Positions 1 to 9,800 of a stretch of 64,000 nt of DNA are shown here, piece after piece (the stretch's first letter is position 1; every line of letters begins with the position of its first letter). A program made the position numbers and the translations under genes. The DNA comes from Pseudomonadota bacterium. Lineage in GTDB: Bacteria > Myxococcota_A > UBA796 > GCA-2862545. The notes below the pieces were generated by a model. That model was given only the letters and a program-made list of their open reading frames with translations, searched no databases and was not told where the DNA came from. Location: assembly GCA_005776945.1 (NCBI GenBank), contig SXOB01000053.1, positions 62,001 through 126,000 on the forward strand. The letters run 5' to 3'.

Positions 1-325
1 CCGCGCTCAGGCGCGTGGCGTGAGATTCGACGACGACCCCAGGGTTGAGCGCGCCGATCCGACGGACGGCCACCGACGCCTTGGGCTGGCCAAGGGACGG
101 CGTGTCATGGAGGATCTGACGCTGGAGATTGGACAATTCGACCACATCGTCGTCGACGACGCCCAATCGCCCAACCCCCGCGGCCGCCAGGTACATCAGC
201 GCTGGCGATCCCAACCCGCCCGCTCCGATGGCGAGCACGGACGCGGCCCGGATGCGCGCCTGCCCCTCAGGCCCAATCTCCTCGAGCATGAGGTGCCGCG
301 CGTAGCGAACGCCGTCGTCGTTCAC
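1..325 (-). CDS. MoeB/ThiF-family adenylyltransferase, N-terminal part (cut by window edge)
   Basis: Reading leftward from a GTG at 325, the frame encodes the N-terminal 108 residues of an E1-like enzyme. The opening RYARHLMLEEIG is the usual start of MoeB/ThiF/HesA proteins. The Rossmann nucleotide loop GAGGLGS lies at residues 34-40 and is followed by an acidic stretch and LSNLQRQILH, which carries the Asn and Arg that contact ATP. Such enzymes adenylate the C-terminal glycine of MoaD- or ThiS-like sulfur carriers in molybdopterin or thiamine synthesis. The part that would separate MoeB from ThiF lies outside the window. The start overlaps the upstream stop as GTGA, so it is probably coupled to that gene. 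Confidence 0.88.
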   Translation of the reverse strand, partial: MNDDGVRYARHLMLEEIGPEGQARIRAASVLAIGAGGLGSPALMYLAAAGVGRLGVVDDDVVELSNLQRQILHDTPSLGQPKASVAVRRIGALNPGVVVESHATRLSA

Positions 326-1575
326 GGCGACCTCGGACAGGTGACGCCGACGGCGCCGTATCGCAGGTCATCTCGGAGACGGAGCGCGCGGTCGATCTCG
401 CCGTCCACGCGCTCAGACGCCTCGGCGAAGGACCGCCGAGCGTGGGCCTGCAGCCACTCCTGAAGGTCGCCAGCCGCCCGCCCATAGAGCGGCGCCAAAT
501 GTCCCCGGAAGAAGTCGCCCCAATCTTCACTTTCGGGGGCCGCGGCGATCAAGACGACTTCGCGGCTGAGCGCCCGATGGTGGGCGTGAATCTGCTGGGC
601 GCCCCAGTCGTCAGCGGCAAATCGGTCGAGTTGCGTGCGCACGACACGGTCCACGCGACCGGCGTCTTCGGCCTCCATTCCTCGGCCAGCCGTGAGGCCA
701 TCGAGCGCGAGATCGAGGGGCTCCAGGCCTTTCAGCGCACGGCGGACGGCCCGCTCTGCACGCTCGGGCTTGCAGCGCGCAGCGAGGTGGGATGCCCAGG
801 TCACTTCAGCGCCAGGCGCCATCGTGCCTTGCCGCTCAAGCCGCCGTGCTTGCCGCAGCGCTTCCGCGACGCCGCTGGCGTCGCCGGCCACCATGGCCAT
901 CTCGGCGGCCGCGGCCCGCGCCAAACCCGCGCGCCCCGCTCCCGACGGTACCGCCATGAGCCAATCGTAGGCGCGATCGAGGCGATCGAGTTCCAACTCG
1001 ACCGACGCGGCGCGGAACGCGGCCTCGGTGACCGCAGCGGCCTCGGCCCCCACCGCTGGATGACGCTGCGCGACCTGCCAATGCTGGAGCGCTTCGTCGG
1101 GCCGATCCAATTGTTGGGCGATGGTTCCGGCCGTGAGTGCGGTCGCCGCCTGGAAACCGGCGGCGGCGGCCCGCTCCTCCAGCAGGAGGCCAGCGTCGCC
1201 AACGAAGCCCCGCTCGAGCATGGAGCGCGCGATGGCCAGCGTCATCAGCTCCGCCCCAGGACCATCCGGCACATGATCGGGGGGGACGCGCTCTGCCCAC
1301 GGCGCCAGCGTCACCACGTCGCCGAGGCTCCCAGCCAGGGCGTAGGCTCGGGAAATCGCGACGCGGTAGGTCGGCCCGCCTCGGTCGGACAACATCAACC
1401 AATGTGAAAGCGCGGCATGTTGAAGGCCGGCCTCTTCCAGGCAACTGGCCAACGCAAGGCCGTCCTCAACACTCGACGACTCCGCGGCCGCGCGCGCCAG
1501 TTGAAGGATGTCGGACGGAACGCCGAGGCTGCAAGGCGCCGTCCAACCCGACGCGGCGAGGAACCACCAAGTCAC
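322..1575 (-). CDS. Unrecognised repeat-like protein, possibly exported
   Basis: This 417-residue Ala/Leu/Arg/Glu-rich protein is largely alpha-helical in composition. It has TPR-like helical pairs (for example around DEALQHWQVAQRHP and ALRQARRLERQG), but I do not recognise a named family. A GTG start at 1575 is preceded by AGGGA and gives a hydrophobic opening (MTWWFLAASGWTAPC). That could be a weak signal sequence, although it lacks the usual positive charges. A longer in-frame extension would run into the divergent lipoprotein gene and was rejected. The stop overlaps the MoeB/ThiF start by 4 bases. Function unknown. Confidence 0.6.
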   Translation of the reverse strand: MTWWFLAASGWTAPCSLGVPSDILQLARAAAESSSVEDGLALASCLEEAGLQHAALSHWLMLSDRGGPTYRVAISRAYALAGSLGDVVTLAPWAERVPPDHVPDGPGAELMTLAIARSMLERGFVGDAGLLLEERAAAAGFQAATALTAGTIAQQLDRPDEALQHWQVAQRHPAVGAEAAAVTEAAFRAASVELELDRLDRAYDWLMAVPSGAGRAGLARAAAAEMAMVAGDASGVAEALRQARRLERQGTMAPGAEVTWASHLAARCKPERAERAVRRALKGLEPLDLALDGLTAGRGMEAEDAGRVDRVVRTQLDRFAADDWGAQQIHAHHRALSREVVLIAAAPESEDWGDFFRGHLAPLYGRAAGDLQEWLQAHARRSFAEASERVDGEIDRALRLRDDLRYGAVGVTCPRSP

Positions 1576-1639
1576 GACCTTCCCTAACCGCGCCCGCGGG
1601 ACGATGTGGTGAGCGTTAATGCGCGTTTTGGAGCACTCC

Positions 1640-4600
1640 ATGCGCCAGTTCATCCTCCTCGCCTTCGCAGCGGGCTGTGGTCGCGACGCCCCGACCGACA
1701 CCGAAAACACCCCGCCCGCCACGACGGAAACCGACACCGATTCGCCGCCCACCGGACCGACCGGCGAACCTCCGAATCCGACCACCGACGAGACCGGCGG
1801 GACCGGGGAACCCAACGATACAGGCGCCGACGGCTTCGCCGTGCTGATCAACGAAGTGCTCGCAGACCCGTCGGCCAATGCCGGGGACGCGAACTGCGAC
1901 GGCGTGATCAGCACGACGGGCGACGAGTTCATCGAAATCGTCAACGTCGGGTCCGTCGACGCGCGACTCGGCGCCGTGGCCGACGGCGTCGAGCTGCGTC
2001 ACGTGTTTCCGACCGGTTTCACGCTCGCTCCGGGCGAGGCCGTCGTCGTCTTCGGGGAAGGTACGCCCACCTTCGACGGCTCAGGCGCCAGCCCTTGGTG
2101 TGCCGCCCCCGACAGCCCCGTCACGTTCGACGTGGCCTCCACCGGCCAGCTCGGATTCACAAACGACGGCGACGCCGCCGTCCTCACAGGCCCCGCGGGC
2201 ACCGTTCTCGACGACGTCGCCTGGGGACCCGAGGCCGGAAACGACCAGTCCAGGGTTCGTCAGCCGGAGCTCACGGACGCGGACCTTGGCGCCCACCTCG
2301 ACGCAGAGAACAGCACAGGGCCCTGGTCGCCGGGGCGTCGCGCCGACGGAGGCCGCCTGGACGAGCTTCCGGAACCGCCCGCACCGCCCGCCGATCCGAC
2401 GGGCGCGCTCTTGCATGAGGTGCTGTTCGACCCGCTTGACGACGCGAATTGTGACGGCACGCCCGACACCTCTGCCGACGAGTTCGTCGAGATCATCAAC
2501 CCCACGGCCGGCGTGATTGACCTCTCGGGCGCGACGTTGTCCGACGACAGCCAGGTGCGGCATACGTTTGCGCCGGGCACCACCTTGGCCCCGAGCGCCG
2601 CCATCGTGGTCTTTGGCGGGGGGAGCCCCACATTCGACGGCAGCGGCACCGGCGCTTGGTGTGGCCCCCACGCCACGGCCACCTTTGTCGTCGCCGACAG
2701 CGGAAGCCTCGGCCTGACGAATACCGCCGACACGGTCACGCTGAGCTCCTCCGCAGGCGTCGTCGTCGACACCGTCGGCTGGAGTGGCGGAACCGCCGAC
2801 GAAAGCCTGACGCGCAACCCGCAAGCCAGCGACGGGCCGTGGGTCGAACACACCACGTTGCTAGGTGCGATCGGCGCCCAATCGCCGGGGTCCGCGGCCG
2901 ATGGGGGCCTCTTCGTGCCGGTGATCGAGCCGCCAGATCCGGGCGGCGAACCGCCCCCTCCCTTCGTTGGCCTGCTGCTCAACGAAATCCACGCGGACGC
3001 CGTCAGCGACGCGAATTGCGACCAGGCGATCAACAGCTTCGACGATGAGTACCTGGAGTTCGTCAACCAGGGCACGGACGCCGTCCTGCTCGGAGGCGCG
3101 ACGATCTCCGATGGGTTTGGGGTACGCCACACCTTCCCGGTCCCGACGCGCCTGATGCCAGGCGACGTGCTCGTCGTCTTCGGGGGTGGAACCCCCACAT
3201 TCGATGGGACCGCGCCCGACGCGTGGTGCGCGGCCCTGCCGCCTGGCGTCGACGTCCAGGTCGCCACAGGGGGCCAGCTTGGCCTCAACAACTCCGGGGA
3301 CGACGTCGTCCTCACGTCCGCGACCGGAACCGTCCTCCTCAGCCACACCTACGGAGGGGAGGCCGACAACGCCGCCGCCATCGTCCGCACGCCAGAGGGC
3401 ACGGACGGCCCGTTCACCCAGCACGATCTGCTTGCGGGCGCCATCGGTCCCGTCTCGCCTGGCCGTCGCGCAACTGGCGAGGACCTCGGCTACGAAGCGC
3501 CCGACGACACCGGCCCCTTTGAAGACACCGGTCCGGACGCGCCCGCTGGCAACGACACGGGGGACCCAGGCCTCGATCTCGTCATCAACGAGGTCCTTGC
3601 CGACCCCGGTGCTGGCGACGCGAACTGCGACGGCGTCGCGGACGGCATCGACGACGAGTTCGTGGAGATCGTCAACGCCGGGACGATCCCTGTCGAACTT
3701 GGCGGCGCTACGCTGTCCGACGGATCCTTCGTGCGCCACACCTTTGCGCCTGCCACCCAGCTCGCGCCAGGCGCAACGATGGTCGTGTTCGGCGGCGGCA
3801 CGCCGACATTCGATGGAACCGTCGACCTCGACTGGTGCCTTCCGTTGCCAGCCAATGTCGAAGCGCTCGCCGCCTCGACGGGCACACTCGCCCTGTCCAA
3901 CTCTGGCGACAGCGCCACCCTCGTCGGACCCTTGGGTGCGACGCTCGACACGTTCACGTTCGGCGCCGAAGCGGGCGCGGACACCAGCCTCGTACGCGAC
4001 CCGGAGCTGACCGGCGAGGCCTGGGTGAAGCACGACGACGTCGCGGCACGCCCCTTTTCACCAGGAACCCGGCGCGAAGGCAGTCCGCTTGACCTTCCCG
4101 CTCCGCCGGAGGACCCCGAACCGCCCGAAGACACCGACCTTCCCGAGGACACCGACCTTCCCGAGGACACCGACCTTCCGGAAGACACCGATCTTCCCGA
4201 GGACACGGACGCCGAACCGTATGTTCGCGTGGCCGACGGACCCTCTGGCGCCCTGGCCTTCAACGAGTGGTTGGCCGACCCCTCGGCGCTGGACGGCGAT
4301 GCCAACTGCGACGGCCTGATCAGCACGACGGACGATGAGTTCGTCGAGTTCGTGAATCTCGGTCGCAAGACCATCGACATCAGCGGAACCACATTCGGTG
4401 ACGAGGCCGTGGCCATCCGCCACACCTTCCCCGACGGGACCGTGCTCGCACCCGGCCAGGCCGTCGTCGTCTTCGGTGGTGGCGCCCCCACCTTCGACGG
4501 CCCCGGCCCCGGCGCCTGGTGTGTCGACCTTGCGGGTCTGGTCCTCCTTCAGACCGCCTCTACCGGAAACCTCGGCCTCACCAACACGGCCGACACGATG

Positions 4601-5836
4601 ACCCTTACCGACACGGACGGCACCGAGATTGCGGTCCGCACCTATGGGGCCGAAGCCAGCCACGACGCCAGCGTCGTCGCCCTCCCGGAGCTTGGTGGTC
4701 CCGACAACGCCGAACACGACGGGCTCGCCGCAAGTCCGATGTCGCCTGGCACCCGAATCGACGGCAGCCCCATTTGGGATCCGGCGGCCCCCGGCGTGGC
4801 GACGATCAACGAGGTGCTCCCGCTGTCACCCGACGCTGACGTCAACTGTGACGGCACCGTCGACATGGCCGACGACGCGTTCATCGAAGTCGTCAACACC
4901 GGCGCTGGCAACCTCGACCTGTCCAATTGGGCCTTCTGGACCGACGCTGGGATGGTAGGCGTGATTCCCGACGGCACGCTGCTGCTGCCTGGCGACGTTT
5001 GGCTCGCCTTCGGTGGCGGCAGTCCTACGTTCGACGGATCCGGCTCCAACCCTTGGTGCTTCGCTTTTGGACCGGAGGTCCACATCGACGTGATGCCCTT
5101 GCTCGCGATGGATCCGACGGGCGACGAAGTCGCGCTCATTGGGCCTGAGGACGAAGCCATCTTCGCCTGGGGTGCCGAAGGCGACGCCCCGACCAGCCGC
5201 GTGCTGGACCCCGACGGTGCGGGGCCGGCCATCGTCGCCCACGACACCGTGTCCGACCTGGCCTGGTCGCCAGGCGCCCGCGTAGATGGCTCGAGCTTCT
5301 CCCACCCGGCTCCGCCTGCGGCGCCCGATCACCTCGTCATCAACGAGGTGTTGGCCGACCCTGGCCCCTGGGATGCCAACTGCGACGGCGTGGCCTCCAC
5401 CACGCAGGACGAATTCGTGGAAGTCGTCAATCCGACGGCAGCGGCCATCGACCTGTCGGGGCTGACGCTTTCGGACAGCACGCTGATCCGCCATACCTTT
5501 GGCGCACTCGTCCTCGACCCAGGCGCCTCCGTGATCGTGTTTGGCGGTGGCGCCCCCGCCTTCGGCGGCGGCGCGCTCGATCCGTGGTGCGGCGCCCTCC
5601 CAGCGGGCTCGTGGGCCGAGGTGGCCGGCTCGCTCGGTCTGAACAATACGGGCGACACCGTGACCCTGGCCGATGCCGGAGGTCTACCGATCGACGCCGT
5701 GACCTACGGTTCCGAAGCCGACGACGACCAGAGCCTCGTGCGTAGCCCTGAGCTGGCCGGACCGTTCGTTCCGCACCTGCTCGTCGGTGTCGATGCGCTG
5801 TCGCCAGGCACCCGCGCCGACGGCGGGCCCTTCTAG
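1640..5836 (+). CDS. Seven-repeat lamin-tail-domain (LTD) surface lipoprotein
   Basis: The 1398-residue product opens with a lipoprotein signal (MRQFILLAFAAGC, lipobox AAGC at residues 10-13) and a Thr/Asp/Pro-rich linker. Seven copies of an LTD-like module begin near residues 69, 256, 443, 646, 872, 1054 and 1232. Each opens with INEVLADP or a variant, carries an Asp-rich insert (DANCDG...DEF) that looks like a calcium loop with one Cys, and includes VVFGGGxPTFDGSG and a late Cys (WC). The two Cys per module suggest seven disulfides. LTD modules are known from secreted nucleases and adhesins; no catalytic domain is visible here. ATG 1640 is chosen over ATG 1619 because GGAG lies 6 bases upstream and the lipobox fits. 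The stop shares CTAG with the convergent gene. Confidence 0.85.
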   Translation: MRQFILLAFAAGCGRDAPTDTENTPPATTETDTDSPPTGPTGEPPNPTTDETGGTGEPNDTGADGFAVLINEVLADPSANAGDANCDGVISTTGDEFIEIVNVGSVDARLGAVADGVELRHVFPTGFTLAPGEAVVVFGEGTPTFDGSGASPWCAAPDSPVTFDVASTGQLGFTNDGDAAVLTGPAGTVLDDVAWGPEAGNDQSRVRQPELTDADLGAHLDAENSTGPWSPGRRADGGRLDELPEPPAPPADPTGALLHEVLFDPLDDANCDGTPDTSADEFVEIINPTAGVIDLSGATLSDDSQVRHTFAPGTTLAPSAAIVVFGGGSPTFDGSGTGAWCGPHATATFVVADSGSLGLTNTADTVTLSSSAGVVVDTVGWSGGTADESLTRNPQASDGPWVEHTTLLGAIGAQSPGSAADGGLFVPVIEPPDPGGEPPPPFVGLLLNEIHADAVSDANCDQAINSFDDEYLEFVNQGTDAVLLGGATISDGFGVRHTFPVPTRLMPGDVLVVFGGGTPTFDGTAPDAWCAALPPGVDVQVATGGQLGLNNSGDDVVLTSATGTVLLSHTYGGEADNAAAIVRTPEGTDGPFTQHDLLAGAIGPVSPGRRATGEDLGYEAPDDTGPFEDTGPDAPAGNDTGDPGLDLVINEVLADPGAGDANCDGVADGIDDEFVEIVNAGTIPVELGGATLSDGSFVRHTFAPATQLAPGATMVVFGGGTPTFDGTVDLDWCLPLPANVEALAASTGTLALSNSGDSATLVGPLGATLDTFTFGAEAGADTSLVRDPELTGEAWVKHDDVAARPFSPGTRREGSPLDLPAPPEDPEPPEDTDLPEDTDLPEDTDLPEDTDLPEDTDAEPYVRVADGPSGALAFNEWLADPSALDGDANCDGLISTTDDEFVEFVNLGRKTIDISGTTFGDEAVAIRHTFPDGTVLAPGQAVVVFGGGAPTFDGPGPGAWCVDLAGLVLLQTASTGNLGLTNTADTMTLTDTDGTEIAVRTYGAEASHDASVVALPELGGPDNAEHDGLAASPMSPGTRIDGSPIWDPAAPGVATINEVLPLSPDADVNCDGTVDMADDAFIEVVNTGAGNLDLSNWAFWTDAGMVGVIPDGTLLLPGDVWLAFGGGSPTFDGSGSNPWCFAFGPEVHIDVMPLLAMDPTGDEVALIGPEDEAIFAWGAEGDAPTSRVLDPDGAGPAIVAHDTVSDLAWSPGARVDGSSFSHPAPPAAPDHLVINEVLADPGPWDANCDGVASTTQDEFVEVVNPTAAAIDLSGLTLSDSTLIRHTFGALVLDPGASVIVFGGGAPAFGGGALDPWCGALPAGSWAEVAGSLGLNNTGDTVTLADAGGLPIDAVTYGSEADDDQSLVRSPELAGPFVPHLLVGVDALSPGTRADGGPF
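4124..4210 (+). repeat. 18-bp tandem repeat encoding a PEDTDL linker
   Basis: About five imperfect copies of an 18-base unit encode PEDTDL repeats between the fourth and fifth LTD modules of the surface lipoprotein. Differences between copies are mainly synonymous. The unit length keeps the frame, so copy number can change without breaking the gene. It is probably a flexible acidic spacer. Confidence 0.9.
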
Positions 5837-8800
5837 CCGGAGGCTCCGGCCCGGAGGCGGAACCCGAACAAGGTGCGACCCGCCATCAAGGTCTCACCGC
5901 CCACGAGTTCGCATTCGCCGCGCACGTTGCGCCCGTTGACGAGCAGTCCCCGCGGGCTTGCGACGCTGACGGAGAATCCCTGTTCGCGCCGTCGAACGAC
6001 AAAGTGCACGGGATCGAGCTCGTCGTCGGACAGCAGCCGCAGTTCCACACCCTCGGCCGACCCGACGCGCAAGGGCTCACCCACCGCAACCCGCCTTCCG
6101 CGCTGCGGTCCCGAGCGCACCTCGACATCGGCCTCCAACGAAACGCTGCCCAAGGCGGGCGGCGCACTCGGCGGCGGCGGGAGGACGGCGCGCTTCCAGA
6201 CGCCAGACAACACCTCGAAAGGGGGAAGGTCGTCCTCCGTCGCATACGTCGCTACGGAGAATGTAGTCGTCGCAATGGCGACCTCGTCCCCAGCGACGAG
6301 TCGCCACTCCGACGCCGAACGGCCGCCCACCGTGAACGTGCCCTTCAACGCGCTCAGGTAGGCGAATTCCCCTCGCCGCCAGAGCCGGACGTGACCGTGT
6401 TCCAACGAGTCGTGGTCGCTCACGCGCACTTCGCCCGTCCCGGCACCCAACACGAGCGCGTCGACGTCCGCGAACAAGGCAGCGCGAACCGCGCCGTCGG
6501 CCACCAGGGCGACAATGGGCCGGCGGACGGCCTGACCGGTCGCCTCCCGCGCCCGGTCGGGGTCGATGGCACCGAGCAAGTCATCGAGGGGCCCGGTGCT
6601 CAGCAACGACGCCATATCAGGATCCACCTTCGATCCCGCTGGGTCGGCCTCCCGCAGCCACGCCTCGGTGTCGAGACCGCGCTCGACGGTGCCGTCGACA
6701 AGGGCCGTCCATTGGCCCGACGCCAAGACGAGCTCTGCCGCCGCGGAAGCCAGCCGCAGCAAGCCGCGGTCGGCGTCCGAAACCGCCCGGCCCCACCGGC
6801 TATGGCGCACCCAGGCGTCGAGGTGGTCGCGCCGGACGACCGCGCTGAGCCACCGCGCCAAGCGTTCGCGGGAATCGACCCAGCCCGGATGAACGCCGTC
6901 GGCCGTCCCCATCGCGACGCGTGCGAGGCCCCACGCCGCTTGAGCGTCGTCGAAATCGACGTCCAGCGCACGCCGCCAGGCATCGCCCGCAGCCCGCAGG
7001 TCAGCGCCCATCCAGCTCGCCTCGCCGAGCATCCGGCAGGCCCGTCCCTCCTCGGGACCCGCCGCCGCTTCCGCAGCCCAGCGGGCCGCCCAAGCCATGG
7101 CCTCCGCGGTCCGCCCTAGCGCCATGGCCAGACGAACCGCGAGGGCCACCGCCCCTGGACGCAGCAACACGTCAGAGCGCTCAAGATGCACCAGAGCCGC
7201 TTCCGCACGCCCAAGCGCGGCAAGGCCTTGCGCAAGCCGCAGCCGATCGTTGGCCGCCTGAACGTCGTCCGTGACCCGAGGCACGAGACGTTCGCGCAAG
7301 GCAACCGCGTCAGCGACCCGCCCTCCGCCGTCGGCCACGTCCGCGGCGGCACGCAACGCGTCTGGATCTTCGGGGCTGACCTCGATCCAGCGCGACACGA
7401 CCTCGGCCCACAAGGGTCGATCGCCCACGTCCGCCGCGAGGCGGGCCGCACGGCGAAGCTGGCGCCCCGCGTCTGGAGCGTCCGTTCGCGCCATCAGGCT
7501 GCCAACGACGTCACGCCAATGCCCGCTGCGCACGCGCATGTCGTCGACGCGGGCCTGATGCTCCGGCGACAACGGGGCGGTGGCAGCGACCTCCACCCAA
7601 CAGTCCAACGACCGATCCAACTGGCCCACGGCCTCCCAGGCGAGCGCCAGCCGGAGCGCGTCCCTCGGCCGATCGGGGGAGGTCGCAAGCAACGGGGCCG
7701 CGTGGCGCTCAAGCAGGCCAACGTCTCGGGTGGTTGCCGCGTGATCCACGAGCGCAGCCATCGCTTCCGCACCCAGGCTGGGCAGGCGGTGTTCCTCGAG
7801 CACCGCCATCCACAGTTCCGCGGCCAACTCCGGTCGGCCAAGCACCTGCTGATGGACACGGGCGAGCTCGGCACGAATCAGCGAGCTGCGATGGGAGCCA
7901 TCCGCTTGCCGGACCGCCCGCCGAAGGAGGTCGACGAGGCCAGCGTGGTCGCCTGTGCGCCCGGCAACCGCCCGAAGCCGGGCCAAAACCGGCCCGGGCT
8001 CGTCGGCCAGCCGCAGGGAGGCGACGAGGTGGCGTTCCGCTGCGGCTGCGTCGTCGACACTCAAGTAGAGGTCCGCGAGCTGAGTCCTCAAGTCGAGCGC
8101 AACCGTCGGCCGCAGCACGAGTAGCCGCTCGAGGTGCCCGATGGCGGATTGGGCCCGCCCCGTCGTCAACGCATGCGCTACGAGATCGCCAACGAGATCG
8201 GGGTCTGACGCGACCTCGTCCGCGAATTCCACCACCGATGGGCGCTTCTCCGGATCCCAATCGGTCGCAGCGAGCAGACTTCGCCGGAGCCGATCACCGA
8301 TTGAAAGGTTGCCGACGAGCCGCTCGAGGCTCCGCATCGCCCACAGCGGCAATTCGCCATTGTGCAACAGGGCGATGAGGCACATCGCCAAACCGTGGAC
8401 GTCGGCTTGCGGGGACGGGGGACGCCCATGTTGCCTTTCGGGGGCGTCCAAGGGGTCTTGGGACCGACCGTTGACGGCCAACTGAAAGCCCGTCAGTCGG
8501 ACGTTGCCTGCCGCGTCGAACCCGATGGTGTCCGGGCCGATCGCACCATGGCAGATCCCCGACCCATGCAAGCCAGCGAGGACCCCGGCAGCGTCCAGGA
8601 CGGCCTGAAATACCTCGGCCCTGACTTGGCTGCGCTCGCGCAGGACCCCGCCTGGCAGGTGCTCCACGGCCTGCCAAACGAAGCCATCTGAGGCCCCATC
8701 CGCACCCAAGAAGCGTGCGACGCCCGCTTGTTCCACCGCACCCAGTCGCCGCGCGGCAGCGAGAAACTGGTCCACGTCGCGCGGGTCGTGCGTCCACGGT

Positions 8801-9513
8801 TCCAGGTGCACCCGTACCGTCACGACCCGGCGTTCGCTCCGATCCCATGCCCGCCAGACGTCCTCGGCCGCCGTGCTCGCAAGCGCCCGAAGCAAGCGAA
8901 AACGACCCTGGCCGAAGGTCTCGCCGGGACGCGGTCGCGCACCCTTGCGCAGCAGCGCCCGCGTCGCCTCGATCGAAGCGCGGATGCCAGGGGAAGGGTC
9001 GCTTGCCGCCAGCGTCCACAGTGCGTCGAGGCGTTCTCCCGCGCGCCTGCTGGCGTCGTCGGAGTAGGACGGCACCGGCGGGAGCCCCTCAGGCGGCCGC
9101 CCAACCGGGCCGGGCCGCCCAAGACCTTCGACGGCCACGGTCACCGCGCCAACCGCTGCATCGACGATCTCGTCCTCGTCGGACCCCTCTCCCTCCGGCA
9201 CGACGGGAAGGTCCGCCAGCGCCGTCGCTGCCCAGTTGGCGTCGCCGGCACGTACGAGCACGACACGTCCCGTCCCCATCCGATGCCTGGCCACCGCAGC
9301 AGCGACGCCATCTGCAAAGAGGATCCCCTCTGCGACGAGTTCGGGGCCCAGCAGGACGACGAGAACGGGCGTGCCGTCGAACGCGTCGGTCGGCACCGAA
9401 TCGACCTGGATTCGGTCGCCCAAATCGGACGCAATTCGCCGCGCAAGGGCCCCGCGACTGCCGCCGACGAATCGGACCATCGGCGCTGTCGGCAGGTCGG
9501 TGACCCGGCTCAT
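5833..9513 (-). CDS. Giant signalling protein: TIR-like N-terminus, pseudokinase, TPR array, C-terminal FHA-like domains
   Basis: The 1226-residue product has an N-terminal alpha/beta segment (about 10-125) with VLVVLLGPEL, reminiscent of TIR-type folds (tentative). A protein-kinase fold spans about 198-435 and lacks all catalytic residues: the VAIK lysine position reads VTVR, HRDxKPxN reads HGAIGPDT, DFG reads TGF, and the glycine-rich loop is missing. A long TPR-like helical region follows to about residue 960. Two FHA-like beta-sandwich regions end the protein (about 1000-1226), the second with VNGRNVRGECEL. It should scaffold phosphothreonine-dependent complexes rather than phosphorylate. 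The start overlaps the upstream stop as ATGA. The active kinase and FHA regulator lie just across the divergent promoter region. Confidence 0.8.
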   Translation of the reverse strand: MSRVTDLPTAPMVRFVGGSRGALARRIASDLGDRIQVDSVPTDAFDGTPVLVVLLGPELVAEGILFADGVAAAVARHRMGTGRVVLVRAGDANWAATALADLPVVPEGEGSDEDEIVDAAVGAVTVAVEGLGRPGPVGRPPEGLPPVPSYSDDASRRAGERLDALWTLAASDPSPGIRASIEATRALLRKGARPRPGETFGQGRFRLLRALASTAAEDVWRAWDRSERRVVTVRVHLEPWTHDPRDVDQFLAAARRLGAVEQAGVARFLGADGASDGFVWQAVEHLPGGVLRERSQVRAEVFQAVLDAAGVLAGLHGSGICHGAIGPDTIGFDAAGNVRLTGFQLAVNGRSQDPLDAPERQHGRPPSPQADVHGLAMCLIALLHNGELPLWAMRSLERLVGNLSIGDRLRRSLLAATDWDPEKRPSVVEFADEVASDPDLVGDLVAHALTTGRAQSAIGHLERLLVLRPTVALDLRTQLADLYLSVDDAAAAERHLVASLRLADEPGPVLARLRAVAGRTGDHAGLVDLLRRAVRQADGSHRSSLIRAELARVHQQVLGRPELAAELWMAVLEEHRLPSLGAEAMAALVDHAATTRDVGLLERHAAPLLATSPDRPRDALRLALAWEAVGQLDRSLDCWVEVAATAPLSPEHQARVDDMRVRSGHWRDVVGSLMARTDAPDAGRQLRRAARLAADVGDRPLWAEVVSRWIEVSPEDPDALRAAADVADGGGRVADAVALRERLVPRVTDDVQAANDRLRLAQGLAALGRAEAALVHLERSDVLLRPGAVALAVRLAMALGRTAEAMAWAARWAAEAAAGPEEGRACRMLGEASWMGADLRAAGDAWRRALDVDFDDAQAAWGLARVAMGTADGVHPGWVDSRERLARWLSAVVRRDHLDAWVRHSRWGRAVSDADRGLLRLASAAAELVLASGQWTALVDGTVERGLDTEAWLREADPAGSKVDPDMASLLSTGPLDDLLGAIDPDRAREATGQAVRRPIVALVADGAVRAALFADVDALVLGAGTGEVRVSDHDSLEHGHVRLWRRGEFAYLSALKGTFTVGGRSASEWRLVAGDEVAIATTTFSVATYATEDDLPPFEVLSGVWKRAVLPPPPSAPPALGSVSLEADVEVRSGPQRGRRVAVGEPLRVGSAEGVELRLLSDDELDPVHFVVRRREQGFSVSVASPRGLLVNGRNVRGECELVGGETLMAGRTLFGFRLRAGASG

Positions 9514-9800
9514 CCGCCCAACCATTGCGGTAGCCAGAGGGCTACGCCCACGGCACCAAGCAGAACCAACAAGGCCATCGCTGCCATGGCGAGACCCAAG
9601 CGCGACCTCCGGACCGGGGCCAATTCGGTGGCCTCCGGCGGCCGATTCTTCAACAAGGCCGCCCGCATCGGGTCCTTCAACGCAACGGGCAACGGCTTGG
9701 TGGGTTCCCACTGCCGACCAGGGCCAGGAATGGACGACTCGTGCGTCGCGGCGTCCCTAGGACTTGCACCGACGTCCACGCGAGCGGCGTCGTCCCGCAC
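9510..9800 (-). CDS. Small C-terminally anchored membrane protein
   Basis: This 96-residue protein has a polar, Pro-rich N-terminal 70 residues and one hydrophobic segment near the C-terminus (LAMAAMALLVLLGAVGVALW), preceded by an RRSR positive patch. That predicts a tail-anchored protein with a cytoplasmic body. GTG 9800 has GAGGG about 6 bases upstream; no ATG is available in frame. Its stop overlaps the start of the pseudokinase gene, so the two are probably co-translated and may act together at the membrane. I recognise no family. Confidence 0.6.
   Translation of the reverse strand: MRDDAARVDVGASPRDAATHESSIPGPGRQWEPTKPLPVALKDPMRAALLKNRPPEATELAPVRRSRLGLAMAAMALLVLLGAVGVALWLPQWLGG

Noticed and set aside
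1576-1944. An N-terminal extension of the leftmost unrecognised protein to 540 residues
   Set aside because: It would overlap the start and signal peptide of the divergent LTD lipoprotein by 300 bases. The added sequence is antisense to a conserved LTD module.
4124-4210. A CRISPR-like array
   Set aside because: The 18-base units are contiguous, lack spacers and are in frame within a coding linker. No cas gene is present in the window.
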